From Pavlovales sp. CCMP2436 (Eukaryota > Haptophyta > Pavlovophyceae > Pavlovales): a stretch of DNA of 26,491 nt. The notes beneath the pieces were generated by a model. It did no database searches. It saw nothing but the letters and a program-made list of their open reading frames with translations, and was not told the origin of the DNA. Made by a program: the position numbers and the translations under genes. The stretch is taken from the NCBI GenBank assembly GCA_026770615.1, contig MU631803.1, positions 50,888 to 77,378 on the forward strand. Reading direction: 5' to 3'. Below are positions 1 through 8,980 of this stretch, in pieces; positions within the stretch are counted from its first letter, which is position 1; every line of letters starts with the position of its first letter.

Positions 1-213
1 CTCAGCCGCCGCAGCCTTGCCGTGGCGGCCGCAGGGAGCAGCATCGTCTTCGTAGCCTTGGTAGAGTACTAGTAAGTGGATCATACAGTACGCCGCGAGC
101 TTGAAGGTTGATACATGCGGAGCTCGCGGCGGGGCTATCCCACCCTGGCTAATCCATGACACCCGTGGCACCTGCAGCCGGCCGCGCACGCCAGCCGGGC
201 TACACAGCCGTCA

Positions 214-836
214 TCAGTCCGCTGGCAACGAGGATGGGCACCAGCGTTGCCGGCGGTGCAGCCCGGTGGAGCAGGCCGTGCCCGGACGCGCTGCGCGTGC
301 GCGCGAACGAGCCGCGCCTTTGATGACCCGCTCGGGAATGTCAACGTCGATTCCCTCGTCGTGGTCATCCTGATGCGGCCGCGCAAACTCGAACTCGATC
401 TGCCGCATCAGCCCCCACCCGCTTTGGCCCTCGGCCCCATCCGCTAGCCCCAGCCGCTGCAGATGATCCAGCACGCTCGCGCCGCCCCCCCTGCTCGGCG
501 GCGCGCTGGTCTCCTCTGACTGCAGAGCCATCGCGAGTTCTGCGTCCTGCTCGATCTGCGACGGGATGTCGCTCAGGGCGTAGCCGTGCGGCGCGTCGCA
601 CGTCGCCATCTCCAAGACTTGCTCTCTGCGTGACGCGGCGGAATGCCAACATGCGGGAGGGAGGGGGCTCGTCACAGCGGGGCGCGCGCTAGTTCCGCGC
701 GGAGTGGCTGGGCGGGCTGCGCGCACATGGTGGCCGCCATATCGTTCTGGTTTGCGCGCAGGATGTCGCTGAGCAACTCCGTGTCCACGTCAGGGAACAT
801 GCCGCAGAGTACCAGCAGCTCCGATCGAGAGCCCAT
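214..836 (-). CDS. CUE-domain protein, two exons (ubiquitin-binding candidate)
   Basis: The model joins 836-676 and 625-214 (190 aa). The 50-nt GT-AG intron (626-675) restores a continuous frame, joining the peptide ARAPL to EQVLEMATC. Residues about 5-37 fit a CUE domain: a Met-Phe-Pro triad (GMFPDVDTELLSDIL) followed by an ANQNDMAATM helix. CUE domains bind mono-ubiquitin, as known for the family. A later stretch, QDAELAMALQSEE, resembles the short acidic helices common in ubiquitin-pathway adaptors; that is inference. The C-terminus is Arg-rich with no recognised domain. ATG at 836 is the first in-frame ATG before the CUE helix. The gene is divergent from the one at 1590. The exact 3' end could differ if further introns exist. 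Confidence 0.75.
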
Positions 837-1589
837 AGCGGAGGGCGTCGTCTTCGCCGGGCGAGCTGGCGGGGCCCTGAGCCCCGAGTAGTCCCGACCC
901 CGCGCGCGCGCCCAGACGGGCAATGGCGGAGCGGGCAATTAAAACGTGCGACCGCAATCCGCCTGTTTGGCGCGTGTGGACTGTTCTATTATACCACTGC
1001 GCTAGTATTGATAGCATTCCGGGTAGTGTAAACGACTCATCCAAGTCCGCCGCTAGGACACTGCACACTGTGTTGCATTAAAGCGCGGCGGGCAATTGAA
1101 ATCTTGTTGTGTTGGACGAGGTAGCTGGGCTTAAGCATGCGGCCGCTGAGCCCACGGTCCATCACCAGCCGGCTGAAGGCAGTAAATGTGATTCGTTTAG
1201 TAACTGATTGCACGCAGTAAATGATCGGAAGTGTGGCCAGGGGGGGTGATCGAATGCTTCTCTCTCTCTCTCTCTTCCCCCCCCTCCCCCCCCACATTCC
1301 CCCGCCGCAATGCCGCCGCCGCCGCGCGGTGTGAAATCCCAAATTCAGAGTATAGAACCAAATGTGCACCTTGAGCCAGGTGTGCAAGTAGTCAAGCACA
1401 GGCGGAGAGCGGAGCCGCCGAGCTGAGGGAGTTCAGACAACAAACCGACAGAGCCCGAGAAAAACCGTTTCCAGAGGCAGTTACAATCACAATGATTCGA
1501 AACGCTCTCCGCCTGCAGCAAGAGGAATCGCTCGCTAACCGCAACCGTCGCCTCGTCGCTTCTGTCGCGGCGTCGCCCGTGCTACGCCT
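837..1589. other. Divergent intergenic region (shared promoter candidate)
   Basis: This 750-bp spacer lies between the CUE gene (-) and the gene starting at 1590 (+), so it should hold both promoters. It contains a CT microsatellite with following poly-C (1260-1296) and a CCG-rich patch near 1306-1326. I see no gene and no clear TATA box at a convincing distance from either start. Confidence 0.5.
1260..1296. repeat. (CT)n microsatellite followed by poly-C
   Basis: A pure CT run is followed by two C-tracts. It is a polypyrimidine stretch about 300 bp upstream of the 1590 start, in the probable promoter or 5' UTR. Confidence 0.85.
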
Positions 1590-2489
1590 ATGGATTATGC
1601 GCAATTCGTGCTCGCCGGCGGCGCTGGCCCTTCTGCGAGAACGCTCACCCCGGGCCAGCGCCCGCCTCGCGAGCTGCTCGACTACCACAATCGCATGTCG
1701 CTGGCCCACGAGCACGGCGCGTCGATCCCGGCCTATTCGGGGCGCTTCTACTCGCTGGCCAAGCTTTCCATCGACCATCCGCGGGACGCCAAGTCTCTAT
1801 CAGTGTTTGTGCCCGGCGCCAGGCAGACCTACGGCCTTGGCTACGAGGAAACCCTGAGTCAGGCCAAGTTGGAATGCGCAGAAGGGCCGGAGGCGCTCGA
1901 CTGGCCGGTGCCCTTCGGCACGCGCGAGCGGGCCGTCGAGGGCTACACCGGGCACGTTCCGCTGGCCGGCAACATGATTGGGCTCACCACGGCTGAGCGC
2001 GTGCCCCTCTCCGAGCGTCGCATCGCCGAGGGCAAGCTCATGCGGCCCGAATCCGACCCGCGGCACGAGCCGGCGTCGCAGCCGCACGCGGGCTTCCCGT
2101 ACAAGGTGCAGGACCCCTGTGGGCTCGCGGTGCAGCGACAGGGCATGATTGGCACACAGCATCTCGGTGCTGAGCTTCAGGCGCAGCGTCTGCGCGAAAA
2201 GCGGTCCGTGCTCGTGCCGGCCGGGGCCACGAGCGCACTAGCCGCCGGCGCTCGAATCCACGCGTACACGACGGCGCGCTATGCTTTCGGCGACGACGAC
2301 AACCAGATCGGCCCGCACTTGGTACTGCGCAACACCTACGTGACGGCGCTCGCCCCAGCGCCCATGGGCTCTGCCTACTCGGCGCAGGCGCGCGCACGCC
2401 CTGCCGACGGTAGCGCGGTCATGCGCGGGGCCGCGCAAGGGTCGACCATGCTGCAGCAGGCCGCCAACGTCCATTCGGTCTCTAACTAA
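1590..2489 (+). CDS. Hypothetical protein with GYTGHVP motif, possible ciliary microtubule inner protein
   Basis: This is a single open frame of 299 aa starting at ATG 1590, with strongly coding base composition, rich in Gly, Ala, Pro, Tyr and Arg. It has no signal peptide or membrane segment. Around residues 112-118 it has GYTGHVP, followed by a Met-Ile-Gly-Leu-Thr stretch. Short Gly-Tyr-x-Gly-His/Tyr-x-Pro motifs recur in axonemal microtubule inner proteins such as the FAM166/CIMIP2 group. A second related motif may be IPAYSGRF near residue 46. The resemblance is motif-level only. If correct, the protein would line flagellar doublet microtubules. The frame beginning earlier at 1492 is a different frame and is not used. 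Coding status is likely; function is a guess. Confidence 0.72.
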   Translation: MDYAQFVLAGGAGPSARTLTPGQRPPRELLDYHNRMSLAHEHGASIPAYSGRFYSLAKLSIDHPRDAKSLSVFVPGARQTYGLGYEETLSQAKLECAEGPEALDWPVPFGTRERAVEGYTGHVPLAGNMIGLTTAERVPLSERRIAEGKLMRPESDPRHEPASQPHAGFPYKVQDPCGLAVQRQGMIGTQHLGAELQAQRLREKRSVLVPAGATSALAAGARIHAYTTARYAFGDDDNQIGPHLVLRNTYVTALAPAPMGSAYSAQARARPADGSAVMRGAAQGSTMLQQAANVHSVSN

Positions 2490-2623
2490 CGTATCATCAG
2501 CGAGGCGCACGATCGGCCAAATAGCTTACTCGCTCTATGTAGTCGGTAATTCTCTAATATTTATAATACTAGTTACTACCCCGGACATAACGTACGTCTA
2601 ATTGGGCGCACGCTAGATACGGA

Positions 2624-3020
2624 GGCCTTCCCGGCGTCCCCGCCGGTTGAAAAGTTATACCCCAGTCGCCTGGGACCTGGAACACATTTGGCTAGCTGAG
2701 AAGCGCCCGCTAAGAATAAAATTTGAGTGCTCGGGTAAATAAATATTAAATACATACAAAATGGTGTTGCACTTTAAGTTTTGGGGACCCTGCCGCTTAC
2801 GCCGCGGGGACTCGGATTCAATTCCCAGCCGCGCCGCGCCCGGAAATGGGGCCGCTGGGTTGTAGGTGGCCCTTGTGCTTGCAGGGGGTGCTCCCCGAGC
2901 TCGCCGTGTCGCCTTTGAGGCGCACAGGTGCGACCGTCGCGCCCTCGTTCGCCTGGGACGGGGGGCGATCAGGGGCGATCAGGCGGGTCTTCGGAGGAGA
3001 AGGGCACACGGTTCGCCTAT
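2624..3020 (+). repeat. Dispersed ~390-bp repeat, copy 1
   Basis: Aligns by eye along its whole length, in direct orientation, with 9977-10363 (roughly 80% identity, small indels). Both copies share a start near GGCCTTCCCG, a small hairpin CCCAGTCGCCTGGG, an AT-rich block with AATAAA-like strings, a GACTCGGAT box, and an end near CACACGGNTCGCCTAT. Neither copy has an intact protein. The size and the A/T block followed by a GC block suggest a short non-autonomous mobile element. The class is unknown, and no target-site duplication is evident. Confidence 0.8.
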
Positions 3021-3053
3021 GGGGCGCGCGATAGATCCCCGCCCCCCCTAAAG

Positions 3054-3336
3054 GCCCGTGGACCGGGAGAAGATACGCCTCGACGCGTTCGCTGTGCTCA
3101 GCGAGCATGCGCACGATCCCGGCGTCGTCAAGGTGTGCTGCGTCGGCTGCGGCAAAACACGGAAGCTCAAATCATGCTCCAAGTGCCTCACCGCCAAGTT
3201 CTGTGGCGCCGAGTGCGTCCGGCGCATGTGGCCCGTGCACAAGCAGAGCTGCAAGACCTTCGCCGCGGCGCGGGAGGAGGCCGCGGACGGCGGCGCGGAC
3301 GAGCTCAGCGCGGCACCGGCGCAGGGTGCTGAGTAG
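3054..3336 (+). CDS. MYND-type zinc-finger protein, 5' end missing or on an unseen exon
   Basis: The frame encodes about 93 aa with a complete MYND finger: CVGC, then CSKC, then KFCGAEC, then a W-P-V-H-x3-C ending. All the zinc-binding Cys/His positions expected of the family are present. MYND fingers bind proline-rich peptides in partner proteins. An in-frame stop (3049-3051) lies just upstream and there is no ATG before the finger; the first possible start codon is GTG at 3058. A C-tract ending in TAAAG at 3053 could be a 3' splice site, making this a terminal exon. The dispersed repeat ends only about 30 bp upstream, so a 5' truncation by insertion is the alternative. The C-terminus is Ala/Glu-rich. 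Confidence 0.62.
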
Positions 3337-3487
3337 GGCGTCTCCGCATCCTGATACGCAAGCGGACCCTCATCTGCTTCTCCGCATCCAGACGTCTACT
3401 AGGGTTGCGCGACTTAGCAGGATCAATTTTGGCGGGTAATTATAAATATAGAACAACGAGCAAGGTTTTAATACATGTATCGCTTCA

Positions 3488-4703
3488 TAATAGACAGTGT
3501 TTGCAAAAAAAATTCGGTTTCGGCTTCGGTATGGGCAATACCGAAATCGGTTTGAAAAACAGCCCAAACCGAAAAGCCGCCAAAGTGCGGGTTGCACGTT
3601 TTCTGTTTTGGTTCCTGTTTTCTACCACCGGGAACTCCTATTTGCCGGACTCCTATCTCCCGGATCACCTCGAGCCGGAGCAAGATCGTCGGCCATTTGG
3701 GCGGCGAATAGCCCAGGAAGGCGTCGTCCATGCCCTCTGTGATCCGGCGGTTGATCTCTAGAAGCACCTTGCCCTTCCCACCGGTCACGGAGAGGCGCGG
3801 GTAGCCAGCGGCCAACGCATACTGCACGAGCGCCACCTCATGCTTCTCAGCCCACACCTTGAGCTGCTTGGGACCCGGCGCTTTGTCGCTCTTCTTCTTG
3901 CCGACCTTGTTTGCGCCCTTCTTGTGGGCCTTGCCAGGGGGGACCGGCACCTCCGCCGGCACAAAGCTCGGGTTCTGCTCGGGCACAAACTGGTGACAGA
4001 CACAGACGCGGGCGCGGGAGTGGTGAGAGATGTGGTCAGCGGGAGCACGCGCGCACGCGCGCGTGGTTTCGGGCGGGTGGGAGCAGGGGGGGAAGGAGGG
4101 GGGGGGCGGGCGTACCTCCGGGTCCGGCTTGCGTTGCCCGCAATTGGTGCAGGTTGTGCCAGACCCCTCCCCACCGCAGCTCAGTGCCACCCACCCGTGC
4201 CCTTGGGCCACAAGAGGCGGTACAACCGCGCGAGCAAGAGGAACTTGAACCTGGCGGAGGTGCAGAGGATGGTCTCCGCGTTGCGCTCCTCCTCCTACTC
4301 CTCGCACTCCTCTTCGGCGCACATGTCGATCCGTTCAGCCTCGCCGTTGCGGGCCGGGGCCGTAGCGGCGATCACGGGCTTGCGGGCCGGGGCCGTAACG
4401 GCGATCTTGCTGCGCGCCGCCGCCTCCGCCTTCGCCGCCTTCGCCGCCTCCGCGTCCGCATGTGTGAGGTACGGCATAGCCACCGACGAGCCTGAAGTCA
4501 ACGTTGGCGCCAGTCTTCCACCGAACTCCGAGCTCCGAAACAAACTCCAAAAAGCTCTTCGGTATAAAAGGGTCCTTTCGGTCAAAATCCGGACCTCTTC
4601 GGTATGCCCATTTCGGTCTCTGAATAAAAGTGCGCTTTTTTCAAAAAAGACCGAAATCACACAGAAACAGAAACCGAAATCGATTTGCAAACACCTTCTA
4701 TTA
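3488..4703. mobile_element. 1.2-kb TIR element (non-autonomous DNA transposon candidate) carrying a gene fragment
   Basis: The two ends are inverted repeats. The left end TAATAGACAGTGTTTGCAAA (3488) matches the reverse complement of the right end (4684-4703) at 18 of 20 positions. The subterminal zones (3511-3590 and 4555-4690) are densely studded with TTCGGT/ACCGAA hexamers in both orientations, as seen where transposases bind. No transposase is encoded. The interior is GC-rich and holds a coding-like, intron-containing fragment on the minus strand, so the element resembles a gene-capturing (Pack-type) transposon. The outer bases are symmetric, so the target duplication is ambiguous, with TA as the simplest reading. 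The superfamily is unresolved; a hAT-like CAGTG start is suggestive only. Confidence 0.68.
3640..4480 (-). pseudogene. Captured, damaged gene fragment inside the TIR element
   Basis: Minus-strand reading from about 4480 gives an Ala/Lys-rich, coding-like segment (HADAEAAKAAKAEAAAR) that hits TAG at 4295. The same frame then continues sensibly (ARFKFLLLARLYRLLWPKG) to TGA near 4192. A neighbouring frame carries TCTNCGQRKPDPE. After a plausible 126-nt GT-AG intron (3990-4115) it continues as FVPEQNPSFVPAEVP, a Lys-rich segment and a well-formed globular stretch (VWAEKHEVALVQYALAAGYP) to about 3640. Beyond that the frame runs into transposon end sequence. One stop and one frame change argue for a decayed copy. 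I do not recognise the family. A 33-bp tandem duplication lies at 4347-4406. Confidence 0.45.
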
Positions 4704-4948
4704 AACCGGCCGGCGTAAATGCTGATTGCTGGAATAACCATAAGTACATGCCCATGCTCAGCCCTTGTAACCTCCGTCGCCGTGAATAGTGGCAGAATAG
4801 GCTCTTGGCGAGTAGTTGATTCAAGTGGTCCAGTCATGAGGGGTCGCAATAATAATGCTCATTAACTGCAGACCTTCGTCGCTTTTAAGCTGGCTAGTGG
4901 CTAGTGGTTTATATGTAGTTTTACGCTGGCCGACGGCGCAATTTTTTC

Positions 4949-4974
4949 CGCTCGATTCCTCTCATCGTCGTCGG
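4949..4974 (+). repeat. 26-bp motif shared with intron 2 of the surface-protein gene
   Basis: CGCTCGATTCCTCTCATCGT followed by CGTCGG recurs at 12746-12771 with a single difference, both times directly after a T-tract. A shortened relative (CCGCTCGAGTCTCATTCGT) lies at 18242-18260 in intron 12. Confidence 0.75.
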
Positions 4975-5786
4975 TTCATAACGACGTCACTTTTGTAATT
5001 GAATCCGCCGTTCTAGCAGGTTTTCAGCTGCGCCTGTACTGCTTGACCACCACTGAGTATAATTATTTCGTTGAGTTGCCGTACACGACTCACACGCCGA
5101 TGTCCTTGCCACCTTGTCGCCGTGTGTCGCCGCCGGCCGCCGCCACCGCCTTCCACGTGCCGCTGTCGTCTTTGTCTCGGCCAGCCACGTTCGACTTCCA
5201 CCACAGCTTGCCGTCTCCTTCTCTCGAGCTGCTGTGGCTGCCGCTACCACCGTTCCCATCACCATCACACCCACACCCTCACCTCACCCCTCTGGGGGCG
5301 TAGCTTACGCACGCCGCCAGCCTGCAACCTGACAATCCGGCCATCTGGCCCTCAGCCCCCAACCGCGCGAGCCTCACGCCAGCGCCTTGACCCTCGCTCA
5401 CACCGACCTCGTGGGAGGCGGGGGCGCAGATCCACGAAGGGCAGGCGGGGGCGCAGGCACATTCTTCCCTCGACGCGCAAGTCGCAGCCAACCGCCACTC
5501 AAGCCCCCACCTCTCCCGCAGCCCCCATCCCTGCAGTCTCTTCCACCGTTACCAATTTTGGGAAATGTGAGACCGATACCACTTTTGGGGGAAAGTGAGA
5601 TATCGGCGCCGAATTTGGGATCAGTTTACAGGCGGGGCGTTGCCCCTCACTCTCCTCGCCCTGCAGCCCCTCAACCCTTGCAGCGAACAGAACAACCGCC
5701 TGGCCACTTGCTTACCGACCTATCCGTAACCGAAAAGCCCCCTAAGGTTTCCAAGCCCAAGTACGACCCGGACCCGTTTTTACACA

Positions 5787-5838
5787 TACTAACTCACTAA
5801 CTAATCCCCTGGTCCCTTTCCTTTTCAAACTGCCGCAG
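5787..5838 (+). other. Branch site, polypyrimidine tract and 3' splice site of a 5' intron
   Basis: TACTAAC at 5787-5793 is a perfect match to the strong branch-point consensus, followed by a second near copy (CACTAAC), a C/T-rich tract and GCAG ending at 5838. The downstream exon opens with TGGCG, so an upstream exon ending in A would build an ATG across the junction. A donor GTGAGA at 5595, preceded by AAA, would do exactly that; this donor choice is inference. Confidence 0.6.
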
Positions 5839-5879
5839 TGGCGAACGACATTGCGCCGCCGCTGCAGGCGTGTGTGAGG

Positions 5880-8537
5880 ATGCTGCCCGGCCCCAAGGCG
5901 AGGCCGGGCAGGGGCGTGGTTGCCCAGCTGATGCTTCGCCTTGGAGGCGGGAGTGGACGCTACCTCCGCCTACGCGACCCGGGGGTCGGCCTAGCCATGC
6001 TGCTCGGGCTCGGGCTGCTCGGCAGCCTCCTCTTCCACACCGAGGAGGACGCGTGCGCACGCGCGGTCGTCTCCGGCAGCCAGGTGGACGACGGCGACAT
6101 CAAGCCGGCGCAGCTGCGTGCGCATCGGCTCGCCGAGTTTGAGACCTGGGCGCGGCCCGAGCAGCCGACGCTCCGCGAGCTGATGCAGCTCCCCTCGACT
6201 TTTGAGCTGCCGCGCATCGGCGCGCCTGTCTCTCTGACGGTAGTGCTCAACCACTTCAAGCGCAGGACGCTCTGCGCGCAGATCGAGGCGCTGCTCGCGC
6301 AGACCGCCGTGCCCTCGCACATCTGGCTGGTGCTCTTCGGCTCGCCGATCGCGCGCAAGCTCGAGCAGGTCGCGCGCTCGTACAACGACTCGCGCACTGC
6401 CATCTCGGTCGTCGAGTCGGACCTCAACCTCAAGTACTACGGGCGGATGCAGGTGGCCGTGCGCGCGCCGACCGACTTTGTGCTGATCATCGACGACGAC
6501 ATGATCCCCGGCGCCAAATTCGTGGAGCAGATGATGCACACGGCGCACACGCGCGAGTACGAGCGCGCACTCCTCGGTTCGATCGGCTGGATCCTGCCCA
6601 GGCCGGGTGCAGACGGCCGCTTCGGCAGCTACCGCGACCTGAACGGCTCGGGCGGGGTCTACTTCCCCGACGAGGCGTACGGGCTCCTCGTCGAGAAGGC
6701 GACGGAGACGGACTACCTCTGCTCACTCTGGTTTGTGCGCACGAGCTGGCTCGCCCTGATCTTCCGCGAGACGCCGCCAACCTTTGACACGGCGGAGGAC
6801 CTGCAACTCTCGCTCGAGCTGCGCAAGTACGCGGGCGTGCGCTCGGTGGTGATGCCCGTCGATTCGGACGACAGGGAGACCTGGGCTGACACGGCGCACC
6901 GGCTCGCGTGGCTCGAGGCGAGCACCACCGGGCCGGGGGCCAAGAGTAAGTCGGGCTCCAACACGCCCGCGCGCGACCGCGCGTGGTGGCTGGGCCTCGG
7001 CGGCGGCGGCTCGACGCGCGCGCTGCGCGAGGGGCCCGCGCGGCAGCAGCTGCTGCTGCTCGTGACGACCGAGGCGGACGCGTCGGCGCTGCGCCCGCTC
7101 TATGCGCGGCTGATGGCGCGCGCGGGCGCGAGCTTCGCGCGGCGGCCGCTCGTGGCGCTGGCCGCGCCAGCGCACATGTGCGAGGCGCTCGTGGCGGCCA
7201 TCGGCGCGCCGCCGGGCGCGTGCGCCGACGACGAGCGCGCGCTGCACGTGCTCAACCTGCGGCTTGGCGAGGCGGCGCTCGGCGGCGCGCGCCACCCCGC
7301 CGAGGTGCTCGACGAGGTCATGGTCGACCTGGCCGGCGCGCTCGGCGCGCTGCGCCCCTCAGTCCTCATCCACGCCCTCGCGCCCACCGCGGCGGGCGCG
7401 GCGGCGGGCGCCTTCCAGTTTGAGGCGGGGCCCGGCGGCGCGGAAGGCGGCGCGCGCAGCTCGCTCCTGCTCGACGCGCCGCGCCGCGCTGCAACGGTCG
7501 CGCGCGCGGCGGCGGCGGCGTGCGCGGCGGCGGGCGTGCCGCTGATCGCGCTGCCGCTGAGCGAGGCGGCCGACGTGGCGTGGCTCGCCGCGCTGCCGGC
7601 CGAAGCGCTCGGCCGCTGGCACGAGCCCCACTTCTCGCTGATCGTGCGCGGCGCGTCAGGCGAAAAGCTCGAGCGCACGCTCAGCTCGCTGCTCGCGCTG
7701 CGGCTGCTCGGCGACCGCGTGCCGCTGCACATCCGCCTGGCCACCAACGCGGAGCCCGTGGCCATCGCGTACGTGCAGCGCGAGTTCGTGTGGGCGCACG
7801 GGCCGCGTTCCGTCTCGCGGCCGATGCGCGGCGCGGGCGGCGAGGCGATGCAGGTGGCCGAGGCGTGGTACCCTGCGGACGAGCACGCCATCTCGCTTGT
7901 GCTCAGCGAAGGCGATCGCCTCTCGCCGCACGCCTATGCCTGGCTCAAGTACGCCGTGCTACGCTACCGCTACGCCGACGCGCAGTCGCTCGCGGCCGCC
8001 ACGCGCGGGCTGCTTGGCATCGGGCTGCAGCCGGCGCCGCCCGCCTTCCCCCGGTCGGCCGCGAGCGCGGGGGCCCCCGGCACGACGCACGCGGCGCTGC
8101 TCGACGCGCAAATCCGCTCGGACGCGCTCTGCCTGATGCCCGAGAGCTGGGTGGAGTTCCACGAGTCCGTCTCCACCGAGATCGCGCGGCTGGCGCCCGC
8201 GGCCGCGCCGCAGACGAGCGACGCGCCCTCGTGGCAGACCGTGCTCTCGGCCATGACGGGGAAGAGCGTGCCACCCGCGCCCGACGAGGAGCCGCAGTGG
8301 CCGCAGCTGCTCGACAAGCTCGCGGTCGGCTCGCGCTGGACGGCGCCGTCGTCTCTGCTGCGTCCGCACTTTGTCGACGCCGATGGCGTGCCGCTCAGCT
8401 TCATTGAGACCGCACGGTCGCCGGGCTACGCGATGCGGCTTGCGACGACTTCGCCCTTTGGCCGGGACGAGCGCGTGCTGCCCAGCGTTAAGGACCTCAC
8501 CCGCGTGGCGTCCAGCTCCAAGAGCAGGGCAGCGTAG
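5880..8537 (+). CDS. Two-domain Golgi-type glycosyltransferase, GT2-like
   Basis: From ATG 5880 the protein is 885 aa. If the start codon is spliced at 5839 it gains 14 N-terminal residues. A short basic N-terminus and one hydrophobic anchor (about 35-52, GVGLAMLLGLGLLGSLLF) indicate a type II Golgi/ER membrane protein. The first catalytic domain begins near 120 (TVVLNHFKRRTLCAQIEALL), has the metal/nucleotide-sugar motif IIDDDMIPG (Asp 205-207) and a conserved FDTAEDLQLSLEL segment (302-314). The layout, including a second related half (about 580-830, with GDRVPLHI, AHGPRSV and AWYPADE), resembles from memory plant GT2-like proteins such as Arabidopsis At5g12260. The second half reads LSEGDRLSP (675-683) where I would expect an acidic Asp-Asp motif, so it is probably non-catalytic. 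The linker (365-560) is Ala/Gly-rich. Donor and acceptor sugars are unknown. No internal intron is seen. Confidence 0.9.
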   Translation: MLPGPKARPGRGVVAQLMLRLGGGSGRYLRLRDPGVGLAMLLGLGLLGSLLFHTEEDACARAVVSGSQVDDGDIKPAQLRAHRLAEFETWARPEQPTLRELMQLPSTFELPRIGAPVSLTVVLNHFKRRTLCAQIEALLAQTAVPSHIWLVLFGSPIARKLEQVARSYNDSRTAISVVESDLNLKYYGRMQVAVRAPTDFVLIIDDDMIPGAKFVEQMMHTAHTREYERALLGSIGWILPRPGADGRFGSYRDLNGSGGVYFPDEAYGLLVEKATETDYLCSLWFVRTSWLALIFRETPPTFDTAEDLQLSLELRKYAGVRSVVMPVDSDDRETWADTAHRLAWLEASTTGPGAKSKSGSNTPARDRAWWLGLGGGGSTRALREGPARQQLLLLVTTEADASALRPLYARLMARAGASFARRPLVALAAPAHMCEALVAAIGAPPGACADDERALHVLNLRLGEAALGGARHPAEVLDEVMVDLAGALGALRPSVLIHALAPTAAGAAAGAFQFEAGPGGAEGGARSSLLLDAPRRAATVARAAAAACAAAGVPLIALPLSEAADVAWLAALPAEALGRWHEPHFSLIVRGASGEKLERTLSSLLALRLLGDRVPLHIRLATNAEPVAIAYVQREFVWAHGPRSVSRPMRGAGGEAMQVAEAWYPADEHAISLVLSEGDRLSPHAYAWLKYAVLRYRYADAQSLAAATRGLLGIGLQPAPPAFPRSAASAGAPGTTHAALLDAQIRSDALCLMPESWVEFHESVSTEIARLAPAAAPQTSDAPSWQTVLSAMTGKSVPPAPDEEPQWPQLLDKLAVGSRWTAPSSLLRPHFVDADGVPLSFIETARSPGYAMRLATTSPFGRDERVLPSVKDLTRVASSSKSRAA

Positions 8538-8980
8538 CTACCTATATCGATATATCAGCGTCGACACGCGATAGGGGCGCCTGACCCAGTGGATGGCTGC
8601 CCGTATCGATTATAAATTATAAATTAGAATTAAATAATTAGTTAAATTAAGACCTTTTTAAATTATGATGATGATTTACGAACCATTTACAACGGTGTAC
8701 ACTTTCCTACTTTACATAGCCGCTCGCGTCCTGGTCCAAGGCCGCGCGCCATGCGCTCGACTCCGTCGGCAGCGCCCCCGCTCTCGCACCACTCCTGCAG
8801 CTCTCGGCTTGCGCATTGGCGCCGCGATCACTCACCATCGCGAACTTACCCTTCTGTCAGGGCCTGTTGACCAGCTTTGGCGGGCTCGGAGACGGGTGCT
8901 CTGCATGAAGAGCAGCACGCGTGCCGGGCAAGAAACTTGCAGGCAGGTTCCCCCGCTCGAGGCTCGGTGGCAGGCACGCA
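8538..8980. other. Convergent intergenic region
   Basis: This lies between two genes that end toward each other. The first half (8600-8710) is AT-rich with ATAAATTATAAATTA strings, likely 3' UTR or termination sequence of the glycosyltransferase gene. The rest is unremarkable. A frame at 8665-9075 overlaps the minus-strand gene and looks like noise. Confidence 0.5.

Larger units (their letters stand above)
4704..5879. other. Intergenic region and probable 5' UTR/intron of the glycosyltransferase gene
   Basis: No convincing gene. Open frames here (5071-5598, 5387-5800) are Pro/Ser/Arg-rich and compositionally biased. Features are a copy of a 26-bp motif shared with an intron (4949-4974), a CACACC-rich tract near 5265-5295, an imperfect tandem repeat of a TTTTGGG-AAA-GTGAGA unit (5557-5600), and a branch site plus 3' splice site before 5839. 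Confidence 0.5.

Noticed and set aside
3487..4711. 8-bp target-site duplication that would make the TIR element a hAT transposon
   Set aside because: The eight bases outside the left CAGTG and the right end are reverse complements rather than direct repeats, so they belong to the inverted repeat itself.
5071..5800. Overlapping plus-strand frames upstream of the glycosyltransferase
   Set aside because: They are Pro/Ser/Arg/Thr-rich with no domain or clear coding bias, and a probable 5' intron occupies the second half.
6723..7891. Several long antisense frames within the glycosyltransferase gene
   Set aside because: They are low-complexity Arg/Ala/Ser shadows of a very GC-rich sense exon.
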